Shown: positions 6,956 through 13,814, counted from the stretch's first letter. The stretch: DNA of 15,259 nucleotides from SZUA-365 sp964635845 (GCA_964635845.1 CAZWNO010000097.1:1-15259); one strand, 5' to 3'. Numbers and translations: made by a program. Notes: a model not told the origin generated them from the letters alone.

Positions 6956-8857
6956 ATGATTCCTTCGATACATAGAGACGCAAGATCCGCTACGAGATCC
7001 ATGATGCTCCTGCTCGTCTTCCTCACCCTGACGGGCGGGCGCGCGCAGGGGCAGGCGGCGGACGAGGTGAACACGCTGCGCCTGGCGCAGACCTACGAAC
7101 AGGCGGGCAAATACGAGGAGGCCCTGCGCTACTACTCGGACCTGTTTCGGCAGCGTCCCTCCAACACCGGGTACTTCGAGGGCGTGCGACGCAGTCTGAC
7201 GGCGCTCAAGCGCTACGACGAAGTACTCGCCCTGCTGTCGCAGCGCATCGCCCAGTATCCGTCGGGTTTCGAACTCCTCGTGTTCCGCGGTGGACTGTAC
7301 CAGCAGCTCGGCAAAGCGGACAGTGCGGGCGCGGACTGGGAACGGGCCATTGGCCTCAATACGAAAAACGCGCAGGCCTATTCCCTGATCGCCGATCAAT
7401 GCATCAATGCGCGCGAGTTCGTGCGCGCGATCGAATATCTGCGCCGGGGCCGCGACGCGCTCCGCTCGCCGCAGATGTTCGCATTCGATATCGCGCGTGC
7501 GTCGGCGATGAACATGGATTTCGATACGGCGATGGACGAGTATCTCGGCTATCTGCGCGCCGCGCCGCAGACGCTCTACCAGATCCAGCAGCAGATCTCG
7601 CTCTTCTCCGATATCCCCGAGGCGCTGGACGCAGCCGTGCGCCGCGCGCGTCTGCAGGCGGATGATGATCCGGACAACGAAGGGCTGCAGTATCTCCTCG
7701 CATGGCTGTATATGGAGCGCAAGGACTACGCATCCGCCTTCGGCGTCTACCGCACGATCGACCGGATGAAGCATGCCGGCGGTGCAGAGATCGTCGCGTT
7801 CGGTTCCCGCGCCTTCAACGACGGGTCCTTCGCGATTGCGGCGCAGGCCTTCGGCGAAGCCGTGACGAGCTATCCCGATGCGTCCTTCCGTCCGCAAGCG
7901 GAATTCAACCGCGCCCGCAGTCTCGAGGAACTGTATTCCGCGCAGGGCATGCCGGCCGCACTCGAGCAGCCGTCCGGCCAGGGCACGCAGTTTCCGAGCA
8001 GCGAGGCGGTGACGTCGTATGAAGGTGCGATCGCACTCTACGAGGACCTCGCGCGGAGATATCCCGGCATCGCAGTCGGAAACGAAAGCCTGTACCGCAT
8101 CGGCTACATCAAGTTCCACCGCTTCGGCGACACCGACGGCGCGCTGGAGATCCTGCGCGGGATCGCCGAGACGCGGCGGACGGTGTTCGGAATGAATGAC
8201 GCCGACGTGCTGATCGGCGACATCCTCGTCGCGCGGGGGGACCTGGCATCGGCCATCGCGCAATATGACCGCGTGCTGCCATCGCCGCGGCTCGACCCGA
8301 AATTGCGGAGCGAGCTGCGCTTCCGTATCGCCGAGGCATTCTTCTTCGAGGGCCATTTCGATACCGTGCTCGTACAGCTGGAGCCGCTGCTGGTCGACGT
8401 GCGCTCGGATATCGCGAACGACGCGCTGGATCTCTCCGCGCTCATCGCGCAGTACCGCGCGCCCGGGGAAGTGCCCCTGCAGCGCTACGCGCAAACGCTG
8501 TTTCTCGAGCGGCAGCGGAAATTCTCCGAGGCGGCGGCGACGGCGCAGTCGATCATCGCGCAGTACGCATCGAGCGACATCGTCGACCTCGCCTATCTGA
8601 AGCTCGCGGAACTGCAGCGCCGGAGCGGACGTCCCCGCGACGCGGTGGCAAGCCTGCAGGCTTTCCTCGACGCGCGGAAGGAGAGTTTCCTGCGCGACCG
8701 CGGAATGTTCTTCCTCGCACAGCTGAACGAGGAGGAACTTGGCGACGCGGCCGCCGCAGTCGCACTCTATCAGCAGATGCTGACCGAACATCCATTCTCG
8801 CAGTTCGCGGCGCGCGCACGCGAGCGCATCCTCCAGCTCCGCAAGGGGAATTCCTGA
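6956..8857 (+). CDS. Secreted tetratricopeptide repeat protein
   Basis: The product is a 633-residue exported protein made largely of TPR-like helical hairpins. A signal peptide with a basic n-region (HRDARSATR) and the core MMLLLVFLTLTGG spans residues 1-33. TPR-like units follow, for example LAQTYEQAGKYEEALRYYSD near 37-56, RGGLYQQLGKADSAGADWE, ALYEDLARRYPG and LRFRIAEAFFFEGHFDTVL; the last, VALYQQMLTEHPFSQFAARA, is near the C-terminus. TPR proteins act as protein-binding scaffolds, and this one probably works in the periplasm or at the outer membrane. The start at 6956 keeps the charged n-region; 7001 (618 aa) and a GTG at 6923 are alternatives. First gene of a cluster, 28 bp before the next start. 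Specific function unknown. Confidence 0.85.
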   Translation: MIPSIHRDARSATRSMMLLLVFLTLTGGRAQGQAADEVNTLRLAQTYEQAGKYEEALRYYSDLFRQRPSNTGYFEGVRRSLTALKRYDEVLALLSQRIAQYPSGFELLVFRGGLYQQLGKADSAGADWERAIGLNTKNAQAYSLIADQCINAREFVRAIEYLRRGRDALRSPQMFAFDIARASAMNMDFDTAMDEYLGYLRAAPQTLYQIQQQISLFSDIPEALDAAVRRARLQADDDPDNEGLQYLLAWLYMERKDYASAFGVYRTIDRMKHAGGAEIVAFGSRAFNDGSFAIAAQAFGEAVTSYPDASFRPQAEFNRARSLEELYSAQGMPAALEQPSGQGTQFPSSEAVTSYEGAIALYEDLARRYPGIAVGNESLYRIGYIKFHRFGDTDGALEILRGIAETRRTVFGMNDADVLIGDILVARGDLASAIAQYDRVLPSPRLDPKLRSELRFRIAEAFFFEGHFDTVLVQLEPLLVDVRSDIANDALDLSALIAQYRAPGEVPLQRYAQTLFLERQRKFSEAAATAQSIIAQYASSDIVDLAYLKLAELQRRSGRPRDAVASLQAFLDARKESFLRDRGMFFLAQLNEEELGDAAAAVALYQQMLTEHPFSQFAARARERILQLRKGNS

Positions 8858-8885
8858 TGAACCATTCATGCGAGAGACAAATCCG

Positions 8886-9347
8886 ATGAAATACACGTTC
8901 TCCCTTCTGCTGCTTGCCGCGGCGCTGTCCGTGCCCGTGCGCGCGCAGCAGAGCATCTTCATCCCGATGGATCTGCAGCAGACCGATCATCTCAAGGCCT
9001 ACGGGATCGTCTACTGGGCGCTCACACGAGGAGTGGAATCGGACTGGCTGCTCAACTACCGTGGCGGCAGCTTCCTTCTTCCGCACTATGCCTTCGTCGC
9101 GGACGAGTGCCGGCTTCGGGGCGTATCCTTCGAGTTGCTCGACGGCGGAAGCGCGGCGAGCATCATCGCGGAGGTAGAGAGTCCCGATGCCAACATGGAA
9201 TCCGTGCACCTCGAGAAAGCGCCGAAGATCGCGGTGTACGTGCCGCCCAACTTTCAGCCGTGGGACGACGCCGTAACGCTTGCGCTGGAATACGCGGAGG
9301 TGACCTACGACAAGCTGTGGGACGAGGAGGTGCTGCGCGGCAACTGA
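8886..9347 (+). CDS. 'Asparagine synthetase B'-like secreted protein, N-terminal part (frameshifted)
   Basis: These 153 residues start with a clear signal peptide (MKYTFSLLLLAAALSVPVRA, then QQ). They match the N-terminal half of a roughly 420-residue secreted family that automated pipelines call asparagine synthetase B in FCB genomes. Visible blocks are IFIPMDLQQTDHLKAYGIVY, LNYRGGSF and KIAVYVPPNFQPWDD. It has no N-terminal cysteine glutaminase or PP-loop, so the enzyme name is probably wrong. The frame ends at TGA 9345-9347. Reading one base back, at 9344, continues smoothly as LSEYDWLHLHHEDF, so this is half of one gene with a missing base, most likely a C. An in-frame ATG at 8868 exists but would spoil the signal peptide. 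Confidence 0.8.
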   Translation: MKYTFSLLLLAAALSVPVRAQQSIFIPMDLQQTDHLKAYGIVYWALTRGVESDWLLNYRGGSFLLPHYAFVADECRLRGVSFELLDGGSAASIIAEVESPDANMESVHLEKAPKIAVYVPPNFQPWDDAVTLALEYAEVTYDKLWDEEVLRGN

Positions 9348-10147
9348 GCGAATACGACTGGCTGCATCTGCATCACGAGGACTTCACCGGCCAGTACGGC
9401 AAGTTCTACGGGCAGTTCAGCACCTATCCCTGGTACATCCAGCAGGTGGCCATCAACGAGGCGATGGCCAAGCGGCTCGGATATTCCAAGGTCAGCGAGA
9501 TGAAGAAAGCCGTGGCCCGTGCGATCAAGGATTACGTCGGCAGCGGCGGATTCATGTTCGCGATGTGCTCGGCGACCGACACCTATGACATCGCGCTCGC
9601 GGCGGGCTCAACCGACATCTGCGAAGTGATGTTCGACGGGGACGCTCCGGATCCGAGCTGTCAGGACCATCTCGATTTCAGCCAGACCTTCGCCTTCGAG
9701 AATTTCAAGCTCGTGATGAATCCCTACGAATACGAGTACAGCGACATAGACATGACGCCGGCTTTCGGCGGAAGGCCCGACAACGACTATTTCACCCTCT
9801 TCGATTTCTCGGCGAAATACGATCCGGTTCCGAGCATGCTCACACAGTGCCATATCAACGTCATCGCGGGATTCCTCGGACAGACGACGGCATTCAAAAA
9901 GTCGCTCATCAAGAAGTACGTGACCGTGCTGGCGGAGAAGGAAGGGGCCGGCGAGGTGCGCTACCTGCACGGGAACTTCGGACGCGGCACCTTCACCTGG
10001 TACGGCGGCCACGATCCCGAGGATTACCAGCATCGGGTGGGCGATCCGCCGACGGATCTCTCGCTTCACAAGAACTCGCCCGGATACCGCCTGATCCTCA
10101 ATAACATCCTGTTCCCGGCGGCGAAGAAAAAACAGCTGAAGACCTGA
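9344..10147 (+). CDS. 'Asparagine synthetase B'-like secreted protein, C-terminal part (frameshifted)
   Basis: This is the continuation of the preceding fragment in the next frame: 267 residues, giving 420 aa when joined. It contains the histidine-rich segment LSEYDWLHLHHEDFTGQYGK right at the junction, then FMFAMCSATDTYDIALAAG, a DFSQTFAFENFKL block, and YLHGNFGRGTFTWYGGHDPE, which may form a metal or ligand site. It has no start signal of its own; the first ATG in frame is near 9461 and would cut off the conserved LHHEDF block. It ends one base before the next gene's ATG. The protein is probably periplasmic, with unknown activity. The frameshift may be a sequencing or assembly error, or a real loss of function. 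Confidence 0.78.
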   Translation: MSEYDWLHLHHEDFTGQYGKFYGQFSTYPWYIQQVAINEAMAKRLGYSKVSEMKKAVARAIKDYVGSGGFMFAMCSATDTYDIALAAGSTDICEVMFDGDAPDPSCQDHLDFSQTFAFENFKLVMNPYEYEYSDIDMTPAFGGRPDNDYFTLFDFSAKYDPVPSMLTQCHINVIAGFLGQTTAFKKSLIKKYVTVLAEKEGAGEVRYLHGNFGRGTFTWYGGHDPEDYQHRVGDPPTDLSLHKNSPGYRLILNNILFPAAKKKQLKT

Positions 10148-10148
10148 C

Positions 10149-10817
10149 ATGCCTCGACGCACAGGCCGCACTCCGCGGGTGGCGGGCGGGAAGCAGCAGG
10201 CCAGGAGAGGACTGTTGAATCGCATCCTCGTCATAGCCGTCATGCTGACTCTCGCGGAATCTGACGCGTTCGGCCAGTTCCGCGAGGAGGCGGGCATCAT
10301 CCGGGACAGCGCGGTCACCCGAGTCGGCACCCTGCCTGCAGCGGATTCTCTCGCGACGGAATCACGGTCCGGTGCGGGAGAAAAGTCGCTGTACCTGACC
10401 GGCGCCGCTCTCGGATTCGCGCTCTTCGATTACGTGGGTTTCAATCTGGTGAGAAACAGCGATACCGGCCTGCCGATCTACCGGGTTGTGCAGGCGCTCA
10501 CGCAACTCGCGGTTTCGTGGCTGCTCTACGAAACGGTCGGACTGCCGACGGCGATCGGCTTCAATCTGATCTGGTGGACCTGGGGGCTCGACGCAATCTA
10601 CTACGGCTATACGGAACTCTTCAACGCCGGCGGGAGCTGGGAGAGGAGAGGTGCTTTCCAGAGCCAGATCATGGGCAACCGTTGCACCTGGGCCTCCTGG
10701 ACGCCTGTGGGAATTACACGGGGGATGGATCCGGAAAAGCGCATCGCGGGAGACACGCTCATCGCCCAGAGTCTCCTCGGTGCCGCACTCGCCTTCACGA
10801 TAGCGCTGAGTTTCTGA
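10149..10817 (+). CDS. Uncharacterised membrane protein of the TPR / AsnB-like cluster
   Basis: The product is up to 222 residues with no recognised family name. A signal peptide or first helix (LLNRILVIAVMLTLA) lies at 22-36. Hydrophobic segments follow at about 80-101 (SLYLTGAALGFALFDYVGFN), 110-128, 131-155 (rich in Trp and Tyr: NLIWWTWGLDAIYYGY) and 205-222. One short soluble loop contains Cys179 and several Trp. The ATG at 10149 sits one base after the preceding stop, implying translational coupling. A TTG at 10215 (residue 23) has a much better ribosome site, AGGAG 7 nt upstream, and would give a textbook signal peptide, so the true start may be there. The tight cluster suggests it works with the two secreted proteins upstream. 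Confidence 0.75.
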   Translation: MPRRTGRTPRVAGGKQQARRGLLNRILVIAVMLTLAESDAFGQFREEAGIIRDSAVTRVGTLPAADSLATESRSGAGEKSLYLTGAALGFALFDYVGFNLVRNSDTGLPIYRVVQALTQLAVSWLLYETVGLPTAIGFNLIWWTWGLDAIYYGYTELFNAGGSWERRGAFQSQIMGNRCTWASWTPVGITRGMDPEKRIAGDTLIAQSLLGAALAFTIALSF

Positions 10818-10890
10818 TACGGCCCGGCAGCTACGATCCCGTCGAATCTCTGACATCGGATGGCCGCGACAATCCAGATGGCCGGGCCGC

Positions 10891-10965
10891 ATGGCGCGGC
10901 CTCACATGACACGGCCCTGCATGGCGCGGCCCTGCGTGACACGGCCCTGCGTGACACGGCCCTGC
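10891..10965. repeat. 15-bp tandem repeat next to the sufU stop codon
   Basis: Five consecutive 15-bp units begin at 10891, 10906, 10921, 10936 and 10951. The plus-strand consensus is about RTGRCRCGGCCCTGC, and the last two units are identical (GTGACACGGCCCTGC). A degenerate 13-bp unit precedes them at 10878. The array ends one base before the sufU stop (10967-10969 on the minus strand), so it lies in the 3' untranslated part of the sufU transcript. A GGCCGC-ATGGC-GCGGCC hairpin covers 10885-10901. An 8-bp inverted repeat GGCCCGGC / GCCGGGCC pairs 10821-10828 with 10881-10888. Confidence 0.85.
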
Positions 10966-10966
10966 G

Positions 10967-11362
10967 TTACATATTCCGATACTGTTCGATCGCCTTGCGC
11001 AGCGTGATGCTCGAAGCCTGCGCGCACTCGAACTTGTTCGACGGAATGCCCTCGAGCCAGCGGACGATATCTTCCATCTCGATCTTCTCCGCCTCATCTA
11101 TCGAAAGGCCGATGATCATTTCCGCCATCCCCGACGCGGATGCCTGCATGCCGGAACAGCCGACGAAGCGGAATGCCGCATCGCGGATGATATTATCCTC
11201 TATACGAAGGTCGAGCATCAGCACGTCGCCGCAGCCCGCCTGATGGCGGACGTGTACCGTGGGCTCCGCGATCTCGCCGTAATGGATCTCGGATTCGAGC
11301 ACCTCGATGGCCTTGTCCGAATACCCGAGCGTCTTGAGGAGTTCCTTCCGCATTTCATCCAT
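10967..11362 (-). CDS. sufU: SufU/IscU-type Fe-S cluster assembly scaffold
   Basis: The product is a 131-residue cytoplasmic scaffold or sulfur-transfer protein of the NifU N-terminal family. The three conserved cysteines are present: Cys44 in AGCGD (with Asp46), Cys69 in VGCSG and Cys113 in FECAQ. Length fits the family. The ATG at 11362 is chosen because GGAG lies 6 nt upstream and homology begins there; the frame stays open upstream to 11524 without family resemblance. The gene is divergent from sucD. No SufS, SufB, SufC or SufD gene is in the window, so its partners must lie elsewhere. SufU versus IscU type cannot be settled without an alignment. Confidence 0.9.
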   Translation of the reverse strand: MDEMRKELLKTLGYSDKAIEVLESEIHYGEIAEPTVHVRHQAGCGDVLMLDLRIEDNIIRDAAFRFVGCSGMQASASGMAEMIIGLSIDEAEKIEMEDIVRWLEGIPSNKFECAQASSITLRKAIEQYRNM

Positions 11363-11457
11363 GATCAACTCCGAGTTGTTCCTGTATAAAATACGATTTG
11401 CGCCGGATTTCCACGCTGTGCCCCTGGATCGCGTCGGCGCGCTGCCTTCCCTTGCCG

Positions 11458-11489
11458 TTTGTTTCCTCCTGCAGGAATTGCTAATTTTG
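11458..11489 (+). promoter_or_regulatory. Bacteroidota-type promoter of sucD
   Basis: TTTG (11458-11461) and TAATTTTG (11482-11489) are separated by exactly 20 bp. This is a perfect match to the Bacteroidota primary-sigma consensus TTTG-N19-21-TAnnTTTG. The predicted transcript starts near 11495 and has a leader of about 50 nt before the sucD ATG. Confidence 0.75.
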
Positions 11490-11545
11490 TGAATGTTGCA
11501 TTTTTTCAGAGAATTTTCGTCCATCCCAGCGCGTGGAGTAACAGA

Positions 11546-12457
11546 ATGAGCGTTTTAGTCGACAGGAAGAGCCGCGTCATCGTCCAGGGTATCACCGGTT
11601 CGGAAGGCACATTTCATGCACAGCAGATGATCGAGTACGGCACCAGGGTCGTGGGCGGTGTCACGCCCGGGAAAGGCGGCACCGAGCATCTCGGCGTGCC
11701 GGTGTTCAACACGGTCAAGGAAGCCGTGGCGAAGACCAGGGCGAATGTATCGCTGATCTTCGTCCCGCCGGTCGCGGCCGCGGACGCGATCATGGAAGCC
11801 GCCGACGCGGGCGTCGCCCTCATCGTCTGCATCACCGAAGGTCTCCCGACGCGCGACATGATCCAGGCATTCGAGTTCGTCAAGCAGCGCGGCGTGCGCC
11901 TGATCGGACCGAATTGTCCCGGCATCATCTCCCCGGGGCTCGCGAAGGTGGGCATCATGCCCGGATTCATACATAAAAAAGGATACGTCGGTGTTATATC
12001 CCGCAGCGGAACGCTCACCTACGAGGCCGTGAACCAGCTCACCGCGCTGGGTATCGGACAGTCGACCTGCATCGGCATCGGCGGCGATCCGATCATCGGC
12101 ACGCAGTTCGTCGACGCGCTCAAGCTGTTCAACGAGGACAAGGACACCGACGCGGTCGTCATGATCGGCGAGATCGGCGGTACCGCCGAAGAGGAAGCCG
12201 CGGCCTGGGTGAAGAAGCACATGACCAAGCCGGTCATCGGATTCATCGCGGGACGCACCGCCCCTCCCGGACGCCGCATGGGACATGCCGGCGCGATCAT
12301 CGCGGGCGGAAAGGGAACCGCGGCCGATAAGATGAAGGCGTTGAAGAGCGCCGGGATCCATGTCGCGGACAGCCCTGCCGTCATCGGCATCACTGTCGCC
12401 AAGGCGCTCGGTCTCGAGGTGCAAGGTCAGAAGCGGAAAGTCCCTGCCACGAAATGA
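11546..12457 (+). CDS. sucD: Succinate-CoA ligase (ADP/GDP-forming) subunit alpha
   Basis: The product is the 303-residue alpha subunit of succinyl-CoA synthetase, interconverting succinyl-CoA and succinate with substrate-level phosphorylation in the TCA cycle. The CoA-binding Rossmann domain starts with VQGITGSEGTFHAQQM at 13-28 and continues with PGKGG. The phosphohistidine is His247 in GRRMGHAGAI. GPNCPGIISP and ISRSGTLTYEA are typical family blocks. The ATG at 11546 has GGAG 7 nt upstream, preceded by a clear promoter. The beta subunit gene sucC is not adjacent: the neighbours are divergent sufU and a repeat element, so the usual sucCD operon is not seen here. Confidence 0.96.
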   Translation: MSVLVDRKSRVIVQGITGSEGTFHAQQMIEYGTRVVGGVTPGKGGTEHLGVPVFNTVKEAVAKTRANVSLIFVPPVAAADAIMEAADAGVALIVCITEGLPTRDMIQAFEFVKQRGVRLIGPNCPGIISPGLAKVGIMPGFIHKKGYVGVISRSGTLTYEAVNQLTALGIGQSTCIGIGGDPIIGTQFVDALKLFNEDKDTDAVVMIGEIGGTAEEEAAAWVKKHMTKPVIGFIAGRTAPPGRRMGHAGAIIAGGKGTAADKMKALKSAGIHVADSPAVIGITVAKALGLEVQGQKRKVPATK

Positions 12458-12466
12458 GATCGTGTG

Positions 12467-12623
12467 AAGAGTAACCACAGATTTCACAGATTACACAGAT
12501 TGAAATTTTCCAAACTCATCTCGGAAATTCTGTCGCCTTCCGGTGCGGTCACCATCGCGATGAACATGCGGGAAGATTTCTGAAGATCAATCTGTGTAAT
12601 CCGTGTAATCCGTGGTTACTCTT
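12467..12623. repeat. Inverted-repeat element with 37-bp arms made of 9-bp units
   Basis: The arms 12467-12503 and 12587-12623 are reverse complements with 34 of 37 positions matching, separated by 83 bp. Each arm contains three tandem 9-bp units; on the left these are CACAGATTT, CACAGATTA and CACAGATTG. The outer ends read AAGAGTAACC. The right arm overlaps the stop codon of the CAP gene (12622-12624), and the left arm starts 9 bp after the sucD stop. It could fold into a long hairpin and act as a terminator for both convergent genes. It has no protein-coding content and resembles the ACCACAGATT-type intergenic repeats I recall from many environmental genomes. Confidence 0.85.
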
Positions 12624-13161
12624 ATCTGCTCTTCGCGAAGATCTGCGTCAGATAATACGCCCCGTTGCTGTTCTGCGAGACCCCGATCCCGGTCAGATCG
12701 TAATTGCCCTCGATGTTCGCACGGTGCCCGTCGCTTTCGATCCAGCTGTCGACTGAGATGCGCGCGGGATCGGAGTACCCGCTGTTCATCGCGACGTTCT
12801 CTCCCGCGCCGCCGATATTGATCTGCTTGCGAATTTCCTCCACCCGCTCCGCAAAACCGTCGTGACTGAACGGCACGGTGCCGTCGGCCATGTTCTTGCT
12901 GTGCTTGCGCGCCTGCGCCGTGATCACGTCGCTCCGTGTCAGCGGGGCGTATCCCTTGTCGACGCGGTACTGGTTGATGAGCGTGTGCACCCTTGCCTCG
13001 ATCTCGCTGATCCCCGGGTCCACCGGTGGAGTCACCGGTCCGTCGTCCTCGTCGCATGAAACGGTCAGGAACAGCAGAATCAGCGGGAGGAGCAGCAGGG
13101 GACGCAGCCGCCACGATGGCGGAAGCGACGGCGGAGCATGCAAGGAGAGTGCGTTTCTCAT
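12622..13161 (-). CDS. CAP-domain (SCP/PR1-like) lipoprotein
   Basis: The product is 179 residues. A basic n-region and a leucine-rich core (PLLLLPLILLFLTVS) lead to Cys36, the likely lipidated residue. An acidic run DEDD follows, resembling the lipoprotein surface-export signal of Bacteroidota. Residues about 52-176 are a CAP domain: VHTLINQYRVDKGYAPL, ARKHSKNMA, FSHDGF (His100), GENVA (Glu121), SDGHRANI (His146) and the closing strand GVSQNSNGAYYLTQIF. Bacterial CAP proteins are extracytoplasmic and mostly of unknown activity. The stop lies inside the right arm of the neighbouring inverted repeat. It faces sucD and follows the cysteine-rich gene in the same direction after about 100 bp, so cotranscription is uncertain. 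Confidence 0.9.
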   Translation of the reverse strand: MRNALSLHAPPSLPPSWRLRPLLLLPLILLFLTVSCDEDDGPVTPPVDPGISEIEARVHTLINQYRVDKGYAPLTRSDVITAQARKHSKNMADGTVPFSHDGFAERVEEIRKQINIGGAGENVAMNSGYSDPARISVDSWIESDGHRANIEGNYDLTGIGVSQNSNGAYYLTQIFAKSR

Positions 13162-13263
13162 AACGATCCGGATTCGGAGGCAGATGTATTGTCCTAAAAT
13201 CCGTTATCGCGTGAAAAGAAACAAACACGCGGGCCGCGTACTGCGTGGAGCCGGCTGGGATGG

Positions 13264-13740
13264 TCAGTGCTTGAGGGAAGCGATGTTGGCATAACTGAGC
13301 AGTTCGTCACCGCTTCGGATCTCGGCATTGTGACAGCCGACGCGATTGCAGATGCCTACGCAGTTGCCGTAATCCGGCACCGGACGTATGAACAATGCGA
13401 TGACATCGCCGCCGCAACTGCATTCGTCGTAGGTCGGCAGCGGCACGCCGCATTCCGGACACAACAGCGTGAGTACGTCGCCTTTCACGAGGTGCATACC
13501 GAGGGCGATGCGTGATTTGTCTCCATACACGGGGCTGATCGCGACGAGACCTTTGCTGAGCCCCTTTTGCACGCGCAGGAGAATCCCGCTGAATTCGCCG
13601 AACATGGCATAGTCATCGATGAGGTTATGTCCCCGGGGACAGTAGCATGTCTGCACCACCAGCGCTCTGCTGCTCTCGCGCAGTTCACGCATATAGGGCG
13701 ACGGAAAGAGCATCATCCCGCTATCGTCGAAAATACGCAT
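13264..13740 (-). CDS. Cysteine-rich, probably metal-binding protein of unknown function
   Basis: The product is 158 residues with no family recognised. Nine cysteines sit in zinc-ribbon-like pairs: Cys32-x-Cys34-x3-His38, Cys94-x2-Cys97 (LCPECG), Cys107-x-Cys109 (CSCGG), and Cys127-x3-Cys131-x4-Cys136-His137. The N-terminal 30 residues are polar and there is no signal peptide, so it is probably cytoplasmic. A beta-rich central part (FSGILLRVQKGLSKGLVAIS) separates the first cysteine cluster from the rest. The start at 13740 is well supported by GGAGG 5 nt upstream. It has its own promoter (13783-13814) and a palindrome at its predicted transcription start, suggesting regulated expression. 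Zinc or iron binding is inferred from spacing only. Confidence 0.75.
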   Translation of the reverse strand: MRIFDDSGMMLFPSPYMRELRESSRALVVQTCYCPRGHNLIDDYAMFGEFSGILLRVQKGLSKGLVAISPVYGDKSRIALGMHLVKGDVLTLLCPECGVPLPTYDECSCGGDVIALFIRPVPDYGNCVGICNRVGCHNAEIRSGDELLSYANIASLKH

Positions 13741-13768
13741 GGGACCTCCAGGGGAGTCGCGATATTTC

Positions 13769-13781
13769 GTGGAATTTCCAC
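13769..13781. promoter_or_regulatory. Palindrome at the predicted transcription start (candidate operator)
   Basis: GTGGAA-T-TTCCAC is a perfect 13-nt palindrome with one central base. It overlaps the start site (about 13778) predicted for the cysteine-rich gene and lies directly downstream of its -10 element. A bound repressor there would block transcription. It could instead form a small 5' hairpin in the leader. Confidence 0.45.
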
Positions 13782-13782
13782 C

Positions 13783-13814
13783 GCATACTAGCTTTTAGCG
13801 CAGAAAATATCAAG
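13783..13814 (-). promoter_or_regulatory. Promoter of the cysteine-rich protein gene
   Basis: On the minus strand, TTGATA (13813-13808) is followed after 17 bp by TAGTAT (13790-13785). Read the Bacteroidota way it is CTTG-N20-TAGTATGC. The predicted start near 13778 gives a leader of about 38 nt that includes the strong ribosome site GGAGG. Confidence 0.6.

Noticed and set aside
6833..8962. A 709-codon open frame on the minus strand across the TPR gene
   Set aside because: It is antisense to a well-supported TPR gene; the frame is open because of GC-rich codon bias, and the translation shows no domain.
9339..9350. Programmed -1 frameshift site in the AsnB-like gene
   Set aside because: GGCAACTGA has no X-XXY-YYZ slippery heptamer and I saw no clear stimulatory stem just downstream; a missing base explains it better.
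11555..12487. A 310-codon minus-strand open frame antisense to sucD
   Set aside because: It is Asp/Arg/His-rich nonsense complementary to sucD codons.
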